Program-made: the position numbers and the translations under genes
IMG/VR virus record: IMGVR_UViG_3300025127_000121
Location: 1-34,533 of that record
Origin: a virus
Strand: one strand, 5' to 3'
Length of the DNA: 34,533 nucleotides
Shown: in pieces, positions 19,911 through 28,687 of the stretch
How the letters are laid out: each line of letters opens with the position of its first letter
How positions within the stretch are numbered: the first letter of the stretch is position 1
The notes under the pieces: model-generated
Told to the model about the DNA's origin: nothing
Seen by the model: only the letters and a program-made list of their open reading frames with translations
The model's database searches: none

Positions 19911-21267
19911 ACTTTAATTCATTAAATGATTTTGCAGCAAACTTTTTAGTAAGTTCTTCATTTCCCTTATCAATTATATCTGTTTGTGCTGTTTCCTCTA
20001 CATCATACAGCCTCATCTTCGCTCTGTCAATACCTATGGAGAATCTTTTATTAATTGTAGGATCATTGTATCTGTTTTTCAACTGTTTGACCATGATCTG
20101 ATTCATCTCCTCAAGTTCCTCCGTCGATATAAGAGCAAACATAAGATCGGCAGTAGCAGGAAGACCGAAACTCTCGCTTGTATCAGTAAGATCGACATCA
20201 CTACTACCAAAGCCAGAGCGAGTCGTCTGAGTAGCGGAGACGATAGGTACATTAGCCTCAACTGCAAGACCACGGAGTTCTTCTGCAATCGCTTTAACAT
20301 AGGTATACGAGTTTACTATAGATCCTTTATACCTCTGAGAGGCACAAATATTTAGATAATCAATGAATATAATATCAGGTTTAATACTTTTCTTTAGTGC
20401 GAGGTCACTGATCAAAGATTTGAAATGTCCTACGTGTGCTGATGCTGTAGGATATTCTTTGATGATTAACTTCCCTTGTGTTTTCTTTGAAAGGTTCTTA
20501 ACCTTACTCGCAAACATTACCTTAGGTAAATCTGCAAGTTTTTGTATTGGAATATTTAATAAATTAGCATCTATTCTTTCTGCAATCTTTTCTTCTGCCA
20601 TTTCCATAGTGATGTATAGCACATTCCTACCTTGTAGTAGTGTTGCTGCTGCCATATGACACATGAATAATGACTTACCAACACCTGTACCTGCTAGTGC
20701 AACGTTGAGTGTTTTGTTAGGTAGTCCACCTTTTGTAATTTTATTAAAGTAGTCAAGATCAAAGGGGATCTTATCTTCTTTTCTATGATAGAAGTCGAAT
20801 CTTTCATCTGAGTTTGCAATATAATCATGTCCAACATTCTGATCAAAACTTACTCCAAGTGCTTGACTGAGGATTTCTGGAATAGCACCCTTATCCCTCT
20901 TTGAATCTTGTCCATCAGCAATCTTAACGGATTCCATAAGCGATAGATAAATCGCTCTCTCCTGACACCATTTCTCTGTAGTGTCAACCAACCAATCGTA
21001 CTCGCTTTTCTCATTGGATAACTCACTTAGAACCTCCTTTATAGTTTTAAATTGATCTTCAGTTAAGTCTGTACGTTCTTGACATTCTATACTCAAAGCA
21101 TTAAGAGATGGTAATGCATCATACTGACTAATGTATTCATGTATTTCTAAGAATACAATCTTATACTCACGAGTGGTGAAGTATTCCTTCATCAAAAAAG
21201 GCAACACCTTACGTGCATATTTTTCATGATAGCATAGATTACTAAGAATCGTGACTTCTAAATTCAT
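19903..21267 (-). CDS. 41: Replicative DNA helicase, T4 gp41-like
   Basis: 454 aa. N-terminal helical domain (1-150), then a RecA-type core: Walker A AGTGVGKS (192-199), YITMEMAEEKIAERID (DnaB motif 1a), IIFIDYLNICAS (Walker B) and VSATQTTRSG (H4-like region). This matches T4 gp41 and DnaB helicases, which unwind the fork 5'-3' as hexamers and bind the gp61 primase, present in this window. No gp59-like loader gene is visible here. The start is ATG 21267, overlapping the hydroxylase stop (ATGA). Confidence 0.95.
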   Translation of the reverse strand: MNLEVTILSNLCYHEKYARKVLPFLMKEYFTTREYKIVFLEIHEYISQYDALPSLNALSIECQERTDLTEDQFKTIKEVLSELSNEKSEYDWLVDTTEKWCQERAIYLSLMESVKIADGQDSKRDKGAIPEILSQALGVSFDQNVGHDYIANSDERFDFYHRKEDKIPFDLDYFNKITKGGLPNKTLNVALAGTGVGKSLFMCHMAAATLLQGRNVLYITMEMAEEKIAERIDANLLNIPIQKLADLPKVMFASKVKNLSKKTQGKLIIKEYPTASAHVGHFKSLISDLALKKSIKPDIIFIDYLNICASQRYKGSIVNSYTYVKAIAEELRGLAVEANVPIVSATQTTRSGFGSSDVDLTDTSESFGLPATADLMFALISTEELEEMNQIMVKQLKNRYNDPTINKRFSIGIDRAKMRLYDVEETAQTDIIDKGNEELTKKFAAKSFNELKYD

Positions 21268-21830
21268 GTGTAATGTAAATAAGTGCCAACAATATATTTG
21301 TTGTTAGATACAGGTGCTTTACCTGCGTGTCTGTATTGCCATGTTGGTGGGAATAAAAGTATTGTACCACACTTGGCAGAAATGTCAAAGTTAAGTTTAG
21401 GGAATGATGTCTCCCCTCCTTCTTCAACATCATTAAGATATAAAAAACCGACTAGGAATCTACGAGCAGACGCATAGTCTTGCACATCAACGTGATCCTT
21501 GAATTGGTCATAATTATTGTTCTCATACATCTTCATACGGAACTCTTCGTATGAATATTTGACAGGAAAGTCAGGACCTAAATCCAGTTCCTCCATATAT
21601 TTGTCCATGCACTCATCAAATATATCAATCAACAGGTTCTGTTCAGCAACCCACTTGGGATCTTTTGCATTATATCTCTGAGAAATATTTAGTTCTCTGA
21701 AACTTGGTCGCTGCTCTCTATCAGTGTATATGCTGTCGGACTCATCAAAGTTCTTGATGATCGTATCACATACTGATTTACTAAGAACATTAGGATACGT
21801 TCTAACATAGTCAGTTAACTTAGTTGCCAT
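21264..21830 (-). CDS. Prolyl-4-hydroxylase-like 2OG-Fe(II) oxygenase, 188 aa
   Basis: The P4H-type core is complete: H113-x-D115 (DHVDVQD), [14 protein letters not shown] strand and turn, GTILLFPP, H168 (RHAGKAPV) and K178 (NNKYIVGTY) as 2-oxoglutarate anchor. It is the most canonical of three Fe(II)/2OG enzymes in the window, since the other two have HxH and Arg. The target may be Pro in a phage or host protein. Encoded between uvsX and gp41 (11-nt overlap with uvsX), so it is expressed with replication. Confidence 0.9.
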   Translation of the reverse strand: MATKLTDYVRTYPNVLSKSVCDTIIKNFDESDSIYTDREQRPSFRELNISQRYNAKDPKWVAEQNLLIDIFDECMDKYMEELDLGPDFPVKYSYEEFRMKMYENNNYDQFKDHVDVQDYASARRFLVGFLYLNDVEEGGETSFPKLNFDISAKCGTILLFPPTWQYRHAGKAPVSNNKYIVGTYLHYT

Positions 21831-22830
21831 AACGAAACTCTTTAGCAGCAGCTTCGTCTATCTTACTCATTATTTCTTTTGTGAAATATTTGTCTGGATC
21901 CTTAAGTATTGCAGAAGGATATACACTGCTATCACCAACAACGATCCTATTTCCTTTACGCTCAAAGACTCCATGTTTCTCACCCAACTCCAATAATCCG
22001 TAATACCTGTCCAATCCACGGTCATAATATAATCGTGTTTCAACATCTGAGTTCTCCTTTGTTAGTCTGGACTTTGCGGTTTTGCATTTGATAATATTTC
22101 CAACAACCTCCTTACCATCTTTTTCCTTCTTCTTTGATAGATATACAATTGTGCTTGCAGCGTATTTGAGTCCACTTCCACCTCCCATTTCTTTAGTTGG
22201 AATGTATGCACCAACTACATCGTATGTATGGTTGGTGACTATCAAAGGAACGTTTGCTTTACCTAATTTGAGGGTTAGCACACGAAAGATTGACTTAACA
22301 ACTTGAGCACGAGTCATATCTCGTGTCTCTTTACCTGCCTCAGAGTCCTCTACTTCCTTAGAAGTTGATAACATACCAAGAGAATCTAAAACAAACATTA
22401 AGGGTTTGCGTTCTTCAGCAGTTTGTTCGTTATATTTATCTAATATTTTGATTGCTTGTAGCCTAAATTCTTGAACTGTAGTAACAGGAACAAGTAGCAT
22501 ACGATTAGAATCTATACCTCTATCCTCAATCATTTGTTTAGAGATAGCAGATTCTGATTCAAAATATATTACACCTGCATCAGGATTAGATTCTAAGAAA
22601 TGTTGAACCATACCAAGACAAAAGAATGTCTTACCTGTAGATGTCTCACCTGCTATAGCAGTTATCTTATTATTAGGGATGCCTCCGTAGATTGATCCTG
22701 ATAGTAAGGCATTAAAAATATAAGAACCTGTATCAATAAATCCTGCAGTGTCACCTGCAGATACACCTTCAGAGACTAATGATGCGTAATCATTACCAAT
22801 CTCTTTAGCTATGTCCTTCAGAAAATTCAT
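21820..22830 (-). CDS. uvsX: UvsX, RecA-like recombinase
   Basis: 336 aa with Walker [12 protein letters not shown] (60-70), an [15 protein letters not shown] segment, [11 protein letters not shown] (Walker B), and [16 protein letters not shown] with [12 protein letters not shown], as in T4 UvsX. It polymerises on single-stranded DNA and performs strand exchange for recombination-dependent replication and repair. A 26-nt overlap with the 52-aa gene upstream and an 11-nt overlap with the hydroxylase downstream mark an operon of DNA-metabolism genes. Confidence 0.96.
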   Translation of the reverse strand: MNFLKDIAKEIGNDYASLVSEGVSAGDTAGFIDTGSYIFNALLSGSIYGGIPNNKITAIAGETSTGKTFFCLGMVQHFLESNPDAGVIYFESESAISKQMIEDRGIDSNRMLLVPVTTVQEFRLQAIKILDKYNEQTAEERKPLMFVLDSLGMLSTSKEVEDSEAGKETRDMTRAQVVKSIFRVLTLKLGKANVPLIVTNHTYDVVGAYIPTKEMGGGSGLKYAASTIVYLSKKKEKDGKEVVGNIIKCKTAKSRLTKENSDVETRLYYDRGLDRYYGLLELGEKHGVFERKGNRIVVGDSSVYPSAILKDPDKYFTKEIMSKIDEAAAKEFRYGN

Positions 22831-22963
22831 GAATCCATGTTATAAAATTAGAACGTTTCATGGCACGCTCAAACCATTTTGCTTCAGATATATCATTAAA
22901 TATCTGATGCTCTTTTTTAGGTGTGCCGAATGCTTTTTGGTATTCGACTTTGTACTTTTTCAT
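22805..22963 (-). CDS. Small protein between gp43 and uvsX, 52 aa
   Basis: ATG 22963 overlaps the polymerase stop (ATGA). [20 protein letters not shown], then [20 protein letters not shown] and a short end. Basic, with a beta strand followed by a helix; the layout of a small nucleic-acid-binding or accessory protein. It overlaps uvsX by 26 nt, so translation is linked. No named family, but the position is typical of small accessory genes of the replisome. Confidence 0.7.
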   Translation of the reverse strand: MKKYKVEYQKAFGTPKKEHQIFNDISEAKWFERAMKRSNFITWIHEFSEGHS

Positions 22964-25440
22964 CCAAATAAAAATTCAAGTGATGCGATCTTTTCAGGCT
23001 TCCACCCAATAGTATCCATAATAACTTTTATTGGTTCTAAGAAACTCTTACTAAATTGTAGTTCATAGTCCACCTGTTTGTCAAGTCCAAATTCTCTAGG
23101 GAAAGTATTTGGAAACGAAATGACATTCTCTGATATCTTATTAGGTGTCTTTAGATAGATGAACTTGATCTTCTCCCCATCTTGAATGAGGGGATACTTG
23201 TGAGTCAATCGTTGTTTTGTATTATGGTAATTGTATAGTAATGCTCCACGCACATGAATGGGTGTACCCTTACTATAGATACTTGTTTGGTTCGCCCACT
23301 TATTTATCCCATTGCATCCTCTAGGAAATGCTATGTCTTCGATGGGCAACTCATTAAACTCCTCTCTAAATTGTGCAATAAACTCCTGTGCATCTTCTTC
23401 ATCACTATTCATGATGACCTTGAGACACTCTTTAATCTTGTCACGACAAGCACCTGGTGTAGATGACTTGACCGCTTCAATACCCATGACTTTTAGTTTA
23501 GGTTCAGCAAATCTTACACCCTCTATGTCCCATGCATTTAAGATGTATCTCTTCTTCGCTGTCCATATACCTTTGTTAGCAATGGTCTCACGTTTCATGA
23601 ACATCTTCTGGTCATATGCGTTTACGTATTTTGCCAACGCTTCATAAGAACTCTCAATATAAGGCTCAAGTTCCATCGAACAGACCTTATCAATGAACCC
23701 AACAATGACCTCATCAGTTTCTTTTCTCCCTTTGTATACACCCTCGACCAGAGGACCCAGATTGAGGTAGATACTATCAGTATCACTAGCAATGACATAA
23801 TCAACATCCTCCGTTTTTAGTATTTTGTTCATCTTCTGGTTCATCTTGTTCTCAATCCAACGGATAGATACCTGACCAGAGAGAGTAATTGCCTCAGCAT
23901 TAAGTAAATTATAGTATCTAAAATACTGATTGCCAACAGCACCATAGGCAGAGTTCAATTGAATCTTTCTTGCCATCTGGATGTTGTTGAATTTACTTAT
24001 ATCTTTTTCTAATTGTTTGGTGGGTTCTTTCTCATAATCTTTTTTTGCCTGTATCATTCTCTTCTTATAGATGACACGTTCAGTGTATATCTTTTCCATC
24101 ATCTCAGGCAAGAAACCTTTTATATCTTTACGATACTGTGCACCGTTAGCACATACAGCGAAGTCACCTGATAGATCTACTTCTTGATTCAATAACTTCT
24201 CAACATTTGCACTAGGATGTCTAGTCTCCCAGAGTGTCTCAGGAGATATATTGTACTGCATAATAAGATGAGGATATAGACTATTAAGGTCAAATGATAC
24301 AACCCAATCATATTTGCCAGGTACAGGTTCTTTTACATATGCACCTGCATACTTCTCGTCTTTCTTTGCACCTTTACGAGGGGGAGGTACAATGTTCTTA
24401 TCAGCAAGATAATTAAAGATCATTGTATCCCACATACGAACCTGTGAATATACATCTTCAAAGTTTACCTTAGCATCATAAGACATAGTGATTGCTAGTT
24501 CTAGCAACTTCATCTTGTCTTCTAATCTGTCAATCAACTCAACGTCTTGGATGTTATATTCTATAAACTTCTGCCAATCTCTTGTGTAAAAGTCTCTAAA
24601 ATTCTCGTACTCACTGTGGTCGAGCTTTCTCTGTCCCAACTCGACAAAAGCGATGTGATCAAGTCTGTAGGATTCTTGATTACTATAAGTGAACTTGCGA
24701 TAAAGATCGAGGTAGTCAAGAATATTAATCCCACTGACATCATAAGCATAATTCTTCCTTCCCTGAACATAAATTTCTCTCTCGTTTGCTCGGTTCCAAG
24801 GTGACAATGATCTCATCCATTTTTCACCTAGTATTCTATTTAACCTTCTGGCGATGTATGGTACATCATAAAGGTTTACGTTCCATCCTGTCAAGATATC
24901 TGGTGTGTTGTGTACCCACCACTCAAGAAAACCCTTGAGCATATCTCTCTCACTATCATATATGTAGTGTTCATGCTCAGTTTCAAATTCACGAACTGCC
25001 CAGATATAAAACTTTTTAGTCACCATATCTTTAATGGTAATAGAAAGCATTTCTTCTGCTGCTGCTTCTACATCAGGGAATCCATTCTCACATTGAACCT
25101 CGATGTCCAATGCATAGATTTTCATCTGGTCAATATGATAATCAACTTCATCAGAAAACTCTTTCCTGATATACTGATACACGAAACGTTCATACCCATG
25201 AACCTCAAACTTTTCTACACCATTATATGTTTTGATAAACTCTCTTGCTTCTCTAGCAGTTTGAAAATCTATAGGTCTAACATATTTCCCTGTGAGAGTT
25301 TTCATCTTTTCTTTACGATTAGATGTCACATATAAGGTAGGAGAAAAATGGGTACGAAACTGGACTGGTTCTCCATCTTCGTACCCTCGATATAGAATTG
25401 TATCACCTGCTAATTGAATGTTCGTATAGAACTTACTCAT
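22960..25440 (-). CDS. 43: DNA polymerase, family B, T4 gp43-like
   Basis: 826 aa, somewhat shorter than T4 gp43 (898). 3'-5' exonuclease: D112/E114 (ALDIEVQ), D192 (GWNVNLYDVPY), D299 (YNIQDVEL). Polymerase: motif A DLNSLYPHL with D384, motif B KIQLNSAYGAVGNQ, motif C ASDTDSIYLN (552-556). Full catalytic set is intact. It replicates the phage genome with gp44/62 and gp45 (the latter not in the window). The start overlaps the stop of the 91-aa gene (ATGA). Confidence 0.98.
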   Translation of the reverse strand: MSKFYTNIQLAGDTILYRGYEDGEPVQFRTHFSPTLYVTSNRKEKMKTLTGKYVRPIDFQTAREAREFIKTYNGVEKFEVHGYERFVYQYIRKEFSDEVDYHIDQMKIYALDIEVQCENGFPDVEAAAEEMLSITIKDMVTKKFYIWAVREFETEHEHYIYDSERDMLKGFLEWWVHNTPDILTGWNVNLYDVPYIARRLNRILGEKWMRSLSPWNRANEREIYVQGRKNYAYDVSGINILDYLDLYRKFTYSNQESYRLDHIAFVELGQRKLDHSEYENFRDFYTRDWQKFIEYNIQDVELIDRLEDKMKLLELAITMSYDAKVNFEDVYSQVRMWDTMIFNYLADKNIVPPPRKGAKKDEKYAGAYVKEPVPGKYDWVVSFDLNSLYPHLIMQYNISPETLWETRHPSANVEKLLNQEVDLSGDFAVCANGAQYRKDIKGFLPEMMEKIYTERVIYKKRMIQAKKDYEKEPTKQLEKDISKFNNIQMARKIQLNSAYGAVGNQYFRYYNLLNAEAITLSGQVSIRWIENKMNQKMNKILKTEDVDYVIASDTDSIYLNLGPLVEGVYKGRKETDEVIVGFIDKVCSMELEPYIESSYEALAKYVNAYDQKMFMKRETIANKGIWTAKKRYILNAWDIEGVRFAEPKLKVMGIEAVKSSTPGACRDKIKECLKVIMNSDEEDAQEFIAQFREEFNELPIEDIAFPRGCNGINKWANQTSIYSKGTPIHVRGALLYNYHNTKQRLTHKYPLIQDGEKIKFIYLKTPNKISENVISFPNTFPREFGLDKQVDYELQFSKSFLEPIKVIMDTIGWKPEKIASLEFLFG

Positions 25441-25712
25441 GCGTTATACTTGTCCAACAAAGTTTGACTAGGTTCTAGTATAGTCAAAACTACATCAGAT
25501 GTCAAGAAGATGTCACGTTGTGAACTATGCTTAGGAAATGGTATGAGTTCTCCCTCTTCAGATACTTCGTAGCATCTTTCAAGAAGATATACAGGTTCTT
25601 CATCTAACTCAGTTATCTTTGCTAGAAGGTATTCACTCCGTTGTCTCAACAAGATTAGTCGGACTACCGCCTGTTCCTGTTCCATTTCCAGAGTTGGTGT
25701 TTCCTCTTCCAT
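25437..25712 (-). CDS. Conserved-looking protein, 91 aa
   Basis: Core LRQRSEYLLAKITELDEEPV, YLLERCYEV, then PKHSSQRDIFLTSDVVLTIL and EPSQTLLDKYNA. It is helical and acidic, and may be a co-chaperone-like or adaptor protein of the polymerase operon, with which it shares an ATGA junction. The start is uncertain: 25712 gives an 80-nt overlap with the gene upstream; a Met at 25682 or TTG codons near 25649 would shorten it. Confidence 0.65.
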   Translation of the reverse strand: MEEETPTLEMEQEQAVVRLILLRQRSEYLLAKITELDEEPVYLLERCYEVSEEGELIPFPKHSSQRDIFLTSDVVLTILEPSQTLLDKYNA

Positions 25713-26034
25713 TTGCTGCCTCTACTAATTCATTGTATTTGTCGATGACCTCAGGATAAGTGTCGTATGCACTTACGATTTCATCTAGTCGAAGGATAAC
25801 CCTTCTATCCTTGCTCAAAGGTGCCCAAGGTATAAATTGTATTTCTGGTGAACGCATTTGATGCACACCTTCTGTTTCAATTAAAAGATCTTGGTCAGTT
25901 TCTACAACATGAACGTTGTAGGGATGATCCATTCTAAAAGCTACTGCTTTATCTGGTTCATCTTTTGATGCAATTTCAAAAACGTCTGCGATGACATCTT
26001 CACCGTTTCGCATTCTTACGACTCTTACGCTCAT
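25633..26034 (-). CDS. Conserved-looking small phage protein, 133 aa
   Basis: I start at ATG 26034 (MSVRVVRMRNGEDVIADVFE) since this opening is typical of an Sm-like beta fold seen in cyanophages, and the 11-residue extension is not. Residues 1-95 form strands (VIADVFEI, AFRMDHPYNVHVV, IQFIPWAPL), and the C-terminus is a Gly/Asn/Thr-rich, disordered tail. It overlaps the preceding gene by 35 nt. A host-like Sm/LSm RNA-binding role is only an idea. Confidence 0.65.
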   Translation of the reverse strand: MSVRVVRMRNGEDVIADVFEIASKDEPDKAVAFRMDHPYNVHVVETDQDLLIETEGVHQMRSPEIQFIPWAPLSKDRRVILRLDEIVSAYDTYPEVIDKYNELVEAANGRGNTNSGNGTGTGGSPTNLVETTE

Positions 26035-26239
26035 AACTTTTGTTTGATTCTGATATTTGATAAGCACAATCTTTGATAAGATCTTTTAAGATTCTTTCAG
26101 CGTTTGTGTTTTTTTGTTCTGCGATGGGTCTGCATAGATGCATTATACCATCAATTTGGTAAGTTGGCAACTCTAGTGTTAAGAGTTCTGTTTCACCTTC
26201 ATAGTTATTCGGTTTTAGGTTCAGATAATTGCTTCTCAT
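26000..26239 (-). CDS. Hypothetical protein, 79 aa
   Basis: ATG 26239 (MRSNYLNLKPNNYEGETELL) with GGAAT upstream; a longer frame would run back into the 222-aa gene. LTLELPTYQIDGIMHLCRPI then a helix and a basic C-terminus (YERKSRKNAKR). No known motif. It overlaps its neighbours by 35 nt on either side. It may bind nucleic acid through its basic tail, but there is no direct sign of that. Confidence 0.55.
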   Translation of the reverse strand: MRSNYLNLKPNNYEGETELLTLELPTYQIDGIMHLCRPIAEQKNTNAERILKDLIKDCAYQISESNKSYERKSRKNAKR

Positions 26240-26873
26240 CTTGTATTCCGTAGTGGTAATCGTTTGTATCACCATACCTCTCCATGTGACCACGTTCCAC
26301 ACTAAAGATCTCAGTAGATACTTTAAAGTCTGGCATCTTAGGGTTCTTAGGAGTCAAAGAGTTATCATATATTCTCATCCTATTGTTAGGATATAAGGCA
26401 AACTGACCATTGTTCAGTGCTATTAAATTATGACTCTTATGTTCTGATGGTGTTTCTGCTGTGCTATAGTCTGGAGTATCAGGTTCATCATGATAATTAT
26501 CTATTGTAATAACATACTTACCTAACTGTGATCCAAAGTCTCTAGTATATAGTTCATAATCCATAGACCCTATAAATTGTTTGCATATAGTTGTGACACC
26601 ATAGTCCATGCAGTTCCAGAACTGTAGATTAGGTAAATCCATATCTGGATCTGGTGTCTTAGGTTTACTTACAAATGCACTAATTGGTAGTTTATCATAT
26701 ATTGCTGCATACTCTGGTAAGTATGTCTCAAAATAAAATGCTCGACCAGGCATTGATTTACATGATACCCAGACACCTGGTGTAAATTCGCCATGACCAG
26801 ACTCAAAGTCAGTTAAATATTCTTTCCTTACCCACACTTCTTCTGCGGGCATATTACTAATTAGACTTGCCAT
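26205..26873 (-). CDS. Conserved-looking hypothetical protein, 222 aa
   Basis: Start at ATG 26873 (MASLISNMPAEEVWVRKEYL), because the 27-residue extension upstream coincides with the end of another gene in another frame. Segments VWVRKEYLTDFESGHGEFTP, CKSMPGRAFYFETYLPEY and MRIYDNSLTPKNPKMPDF suggest a compact beta-rich domain. Acidic and aromatic, no export signal. It overlaps the previous gene by 17 nt. A large, apparently folded protein of unknown function near Hsp20. Confidence 0.65.
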   Translation of the reverse strand: MASLISNMPAEEVWVRKEYLTDFESGHGEFTPGVWVSCKSMPGRAFYFETYLPEYAAIYDKLPISAFVSKPKTPDPDMDLPNLQFWNCMDYGVTTICKQFIGSMDYELYTRDFGSQLGKYVITIDNYHDEPDTPDYSTAETPSEHKSHNLIALNNGQFALYPNNRMRIYDNSLTPKNPKMPDFKVSTEIFSVERGHMERYGDTNDYHYGIQDEKQLSEPKTE

Positions 26874-27066
26874 TTGTTGTGTATGATGGTGGAATATGAT
26901 GATCGTTCCAATGACGAATGTTGCCACCAACAATAAAGCAGTTAGTGACAACAAGTTGAATCATAATAATAGTTCTGATAGCACAGATCCAGTTATCATA
27001 TTTCTTTGTGGTTTCGTCATTAAAAGATCCAAGAGCATACTTCCAGACCTTCCAGAATTCTTTCAT
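26857..27066 (-). CDS. Membrane protein, 69 aa
   Basis: MKEFWKVWKYALGSFNDETT, then a membrane segment AIRTIIMIQLVVTNCFIVGG near 29-48, and a polar C-terminus (HWNDHHIPPSYTTN). Two consecutive ATGs (27069, 27066) could start it. Between it and hsp20 lies a strong hairpin. Single-span inner-membrane topology; role unknown. Confidence 0.6.
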   Translation of the reverse strand: MKEFWKVWKYALGSFNDETTKKYDNWICAIRTIIMIQLVVTNCFIVGGNIRHWNDHHIPPSYTTNGKSN

Positions 27067-27073
27067 CATTTAA

Positions 27074-27110
27074 TGATATCATCTGAACATTCTAATGTCA
27101 AGTGATATCA
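27074..27110 (-). repeat. Long hairpin at the hsp20 end
   Basis: TGATATCA occurs at 27074-27081 and 27103-27110. It is self-complementary, so the two copies pair over a 21-nt centre in which TGACATT and AATGTTCA also pair with a bulge. The stop codon of hsp20 lies inside. No T-run follows, so it is more likely an mRNA-processing or stability element than a terminator. Confidence 0.5.
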
Positions 27111-27547
27111 TAGACTTTATGTTTCTGGTGTTCTGGAACAACCTTATTTAGTTCTATAGTTAATAGACCATCCTCATGTTTGATGTCTCCAATCTTTACA
27201 TCATCTGAAAGATTGAATCCTCTTGTAAAGGTTCTTGCTGCTACACCCTTGTGTGCATATTCCTCTGCATCAGGTTTTGATTCCTGTGCTTTTGATTTAA
27301 CGCACAAGACATTTTGTTGAGTTGATACTTCTATATCTTCCTTCTTCCATCCTGCTAATGCTAGTTCAATTCTCCATTTCTCATCTGATTCCCTTACGAT
27401 ATTATATGGTGGATATTGTCCTTGTACTGATCCTGTACCATATGCATGGAATCTATCGAATAGATCGTCGAATCCTACGCTGTATCTAGTTGCAGCGTCA
27501 AAAATTTTGTCGATGTCCTTTGTAGTCCATCTTGTTAGATAGTTCAT
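27098..27547 (-). CDS. hsp20: Small heat-shock protein Hsp20 (alpha-crystallin type)
   Basis: 149 aa from ATG 27547 (MNYLTRWTTKDIDKIF), with AGGAGA 5 nt upstream. N-terminal helix and FDDLFDRF; the alpha-crystallin domain follows: YNIVRESDEKWRIELALAGW, KKEDIEVSTQQNVLCVK and LNKVVPEHQKHK as the C-terminal extension. Hsp20 is common in T4-like cyanophages and is thought to hold unfolded proteins, possibly at virion assembly or at thylakoid photosystems. It is divergently placed from the plus-strand gene at 27687. Confidence 0.93.
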   Translation of the reverse strand: MNYLTRWTTKDIDKIFDAATRYSVGFDDLFDRFHAYGTGSVQGQYPPYNIVRESDEKWRIELALAGWKKEDIEVSTQQNVLCVKSKAQESKPDAEEYAHKGVAARTFTRGFNLSDDVKIGDIKHEDGLLTIELNKVVPEHQKHKVYDIT

Positions 27548-27686
27548 AGTTCTCCTTAAATAAGCGAGTATAGTTTGTGTCCCCGAAGGCGACAATACTA
27601 TTTAACCATATCGTTAGGACTAGGTAAATGGTACATTCCGAACATTTTAGTAAGGTTTTGCTCACCTATATAGTGAAGGATTCTCT

Positions 27687-28250
27687 ATGAAGAAAATGAA
27701 GAAATTCTTACCTATCGTTATGCTTTTGACTTTCGGTGCTGCTGCAAATGCAGGTGGTATGAGCACAAGACATCAATCCAGTTTGCAACTGACTGTTGAA
27801 CCTCAAAGAACAATCCAGACACGAGTTGGCAATAGCTATTCTATTTCTGGAACTAACGTGATCACAACACATACACCTTCCTCAGGTAGTGCTGTAGATG
27901 GTGGTATCGGTGTTAACACTTATAGTGCTACTACAGGTGTTGGAACAGTTGGAACAATTACTGGTGTTCAAAATGGATGCACAGGATCATCTTCTAATGA
28001 TGACCTAGCATGTGCAGGATCATTCTCCTTTGCCCAATCATGGCAACAAGGTGATAGTTCTGCTGCAAGTGCTGCTACTTGGGGTGATATAACTACCTAC
28101 AGTGGAGGAACAGCAGGTGCAGGAAAGCCAGGAACAATTACAAATGGTCATGCGATTACACTTGACAATGGTTCTGGTACTTCTGGAACGATTGCTGCAG
28201 GTAATTCATTGACAGGTCAGTTCGTTAGCGAAATTACTATTTTTGACTAA
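27687..28250 (+). CDS. Exported Gly/Ser/Thr-rich protein, 187 aa
   Basis: MKKMKKFLPIVMLLTFGAAA is a textbook signal peptide with cleavage after ANA (residue 22). The mature part is beta-rich, low in charge, Gly/Ser/Thr/Val-rich, with two Cys (GCTGSSSNDDLACAG) that could form a disulphide in the periplasm. AAGGA lies 7 nt upstream. It is the first gene of the plus-strand island. It may be a secreted adhesin-like or fibre-like protein. Function unknown. Confidence 0.75.
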   Translation: MKKMKKFLPIVMLLTFGAAANAGGMSTRHQSSLQLTVEPQRTIQTRVGNSYSISGTNVITTHTPSSGSAVDGGIGVNTYSATTGVGTVGTITGVQNGCTGSSSNDDLACAGSFSFAQSWQQGDSSAASAATWGDITTYSGGTAGAGKPGTITNGHAITLDNGSGTSGTIAAGNSLTGQFVSEITIFD

Positions 28251-28255
28251 TAATC

Positions 28256-28687
28256 ATGAGGAATACATGTAAGTTATTCCTTCTAATAGCTATGGGTGGT
28301 GCCATAAACCCAGTCATAGCAGTGCCTGTGGTGCCAAATTTCCAACAAGGCTCGATGACCACCCACACGGAAACGACTTCCACGGTGACAGAGACCATAA
28401 ATTCGATGGATTATAACACAGGCTATCAATGGTCGGTCAGTGGCCATGGGGTGACTACAACTGATGATTTATCACCTATTAATGCAACCCAAGTTAATAC
28501 TATTGAAGGAGTGAATTCGACATGGACGGGAATAAGCGACAAACCCAATTTCACAATACAGACACCAGGTGCAGCGTTTCAATATACGGAAACGTATCAA
28601 GGCCCAGGTCTCTCAAATCACACAGTAATACAAAGAGAAACCACCGTAACTTCGGTAACAGATACAACAAGTATCTTCTCGCAATAA
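28256..28687 (+). CDS. Exported Thr-rich protein, 143 aa
   Basis: Signal peptide MRNTCKLFLLIAMGGAINPV to VIA, cleavage near residue 22. The mature region alternates Thr/Ser/Val (TTHTETTSTVTETINSMDYN, GVTTTDDLSPI), as in beta-solenoid or fibre proteins. No Cys in the mature part. It follows the 187-aa gene by 5 nt and its stop TAA overlaps the proposed start of the next gene. Similar in style but not in sequence to the first gene. Function unknown. Confidence 0.72.
   Translation: MRNTCKLFLLIAMGGAINPVIAVPVVPNFQQGSMTTHTETTSTVTETINSMDYNTGYQWSVSGHGVTTTDDLSPINATQVNTIEGVNSTWTGISDKPNFTIQTPGAAFQYTETYQGPGLSNHTVIQRETTVTSVTDTTSIFSQ

Noticed and set aside
24910-25335. 141-codon plus-strand open frame opposite the polymerase gene
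   Set aside because: It is antisense to the conserved exonuclease region and has no ribosome site.
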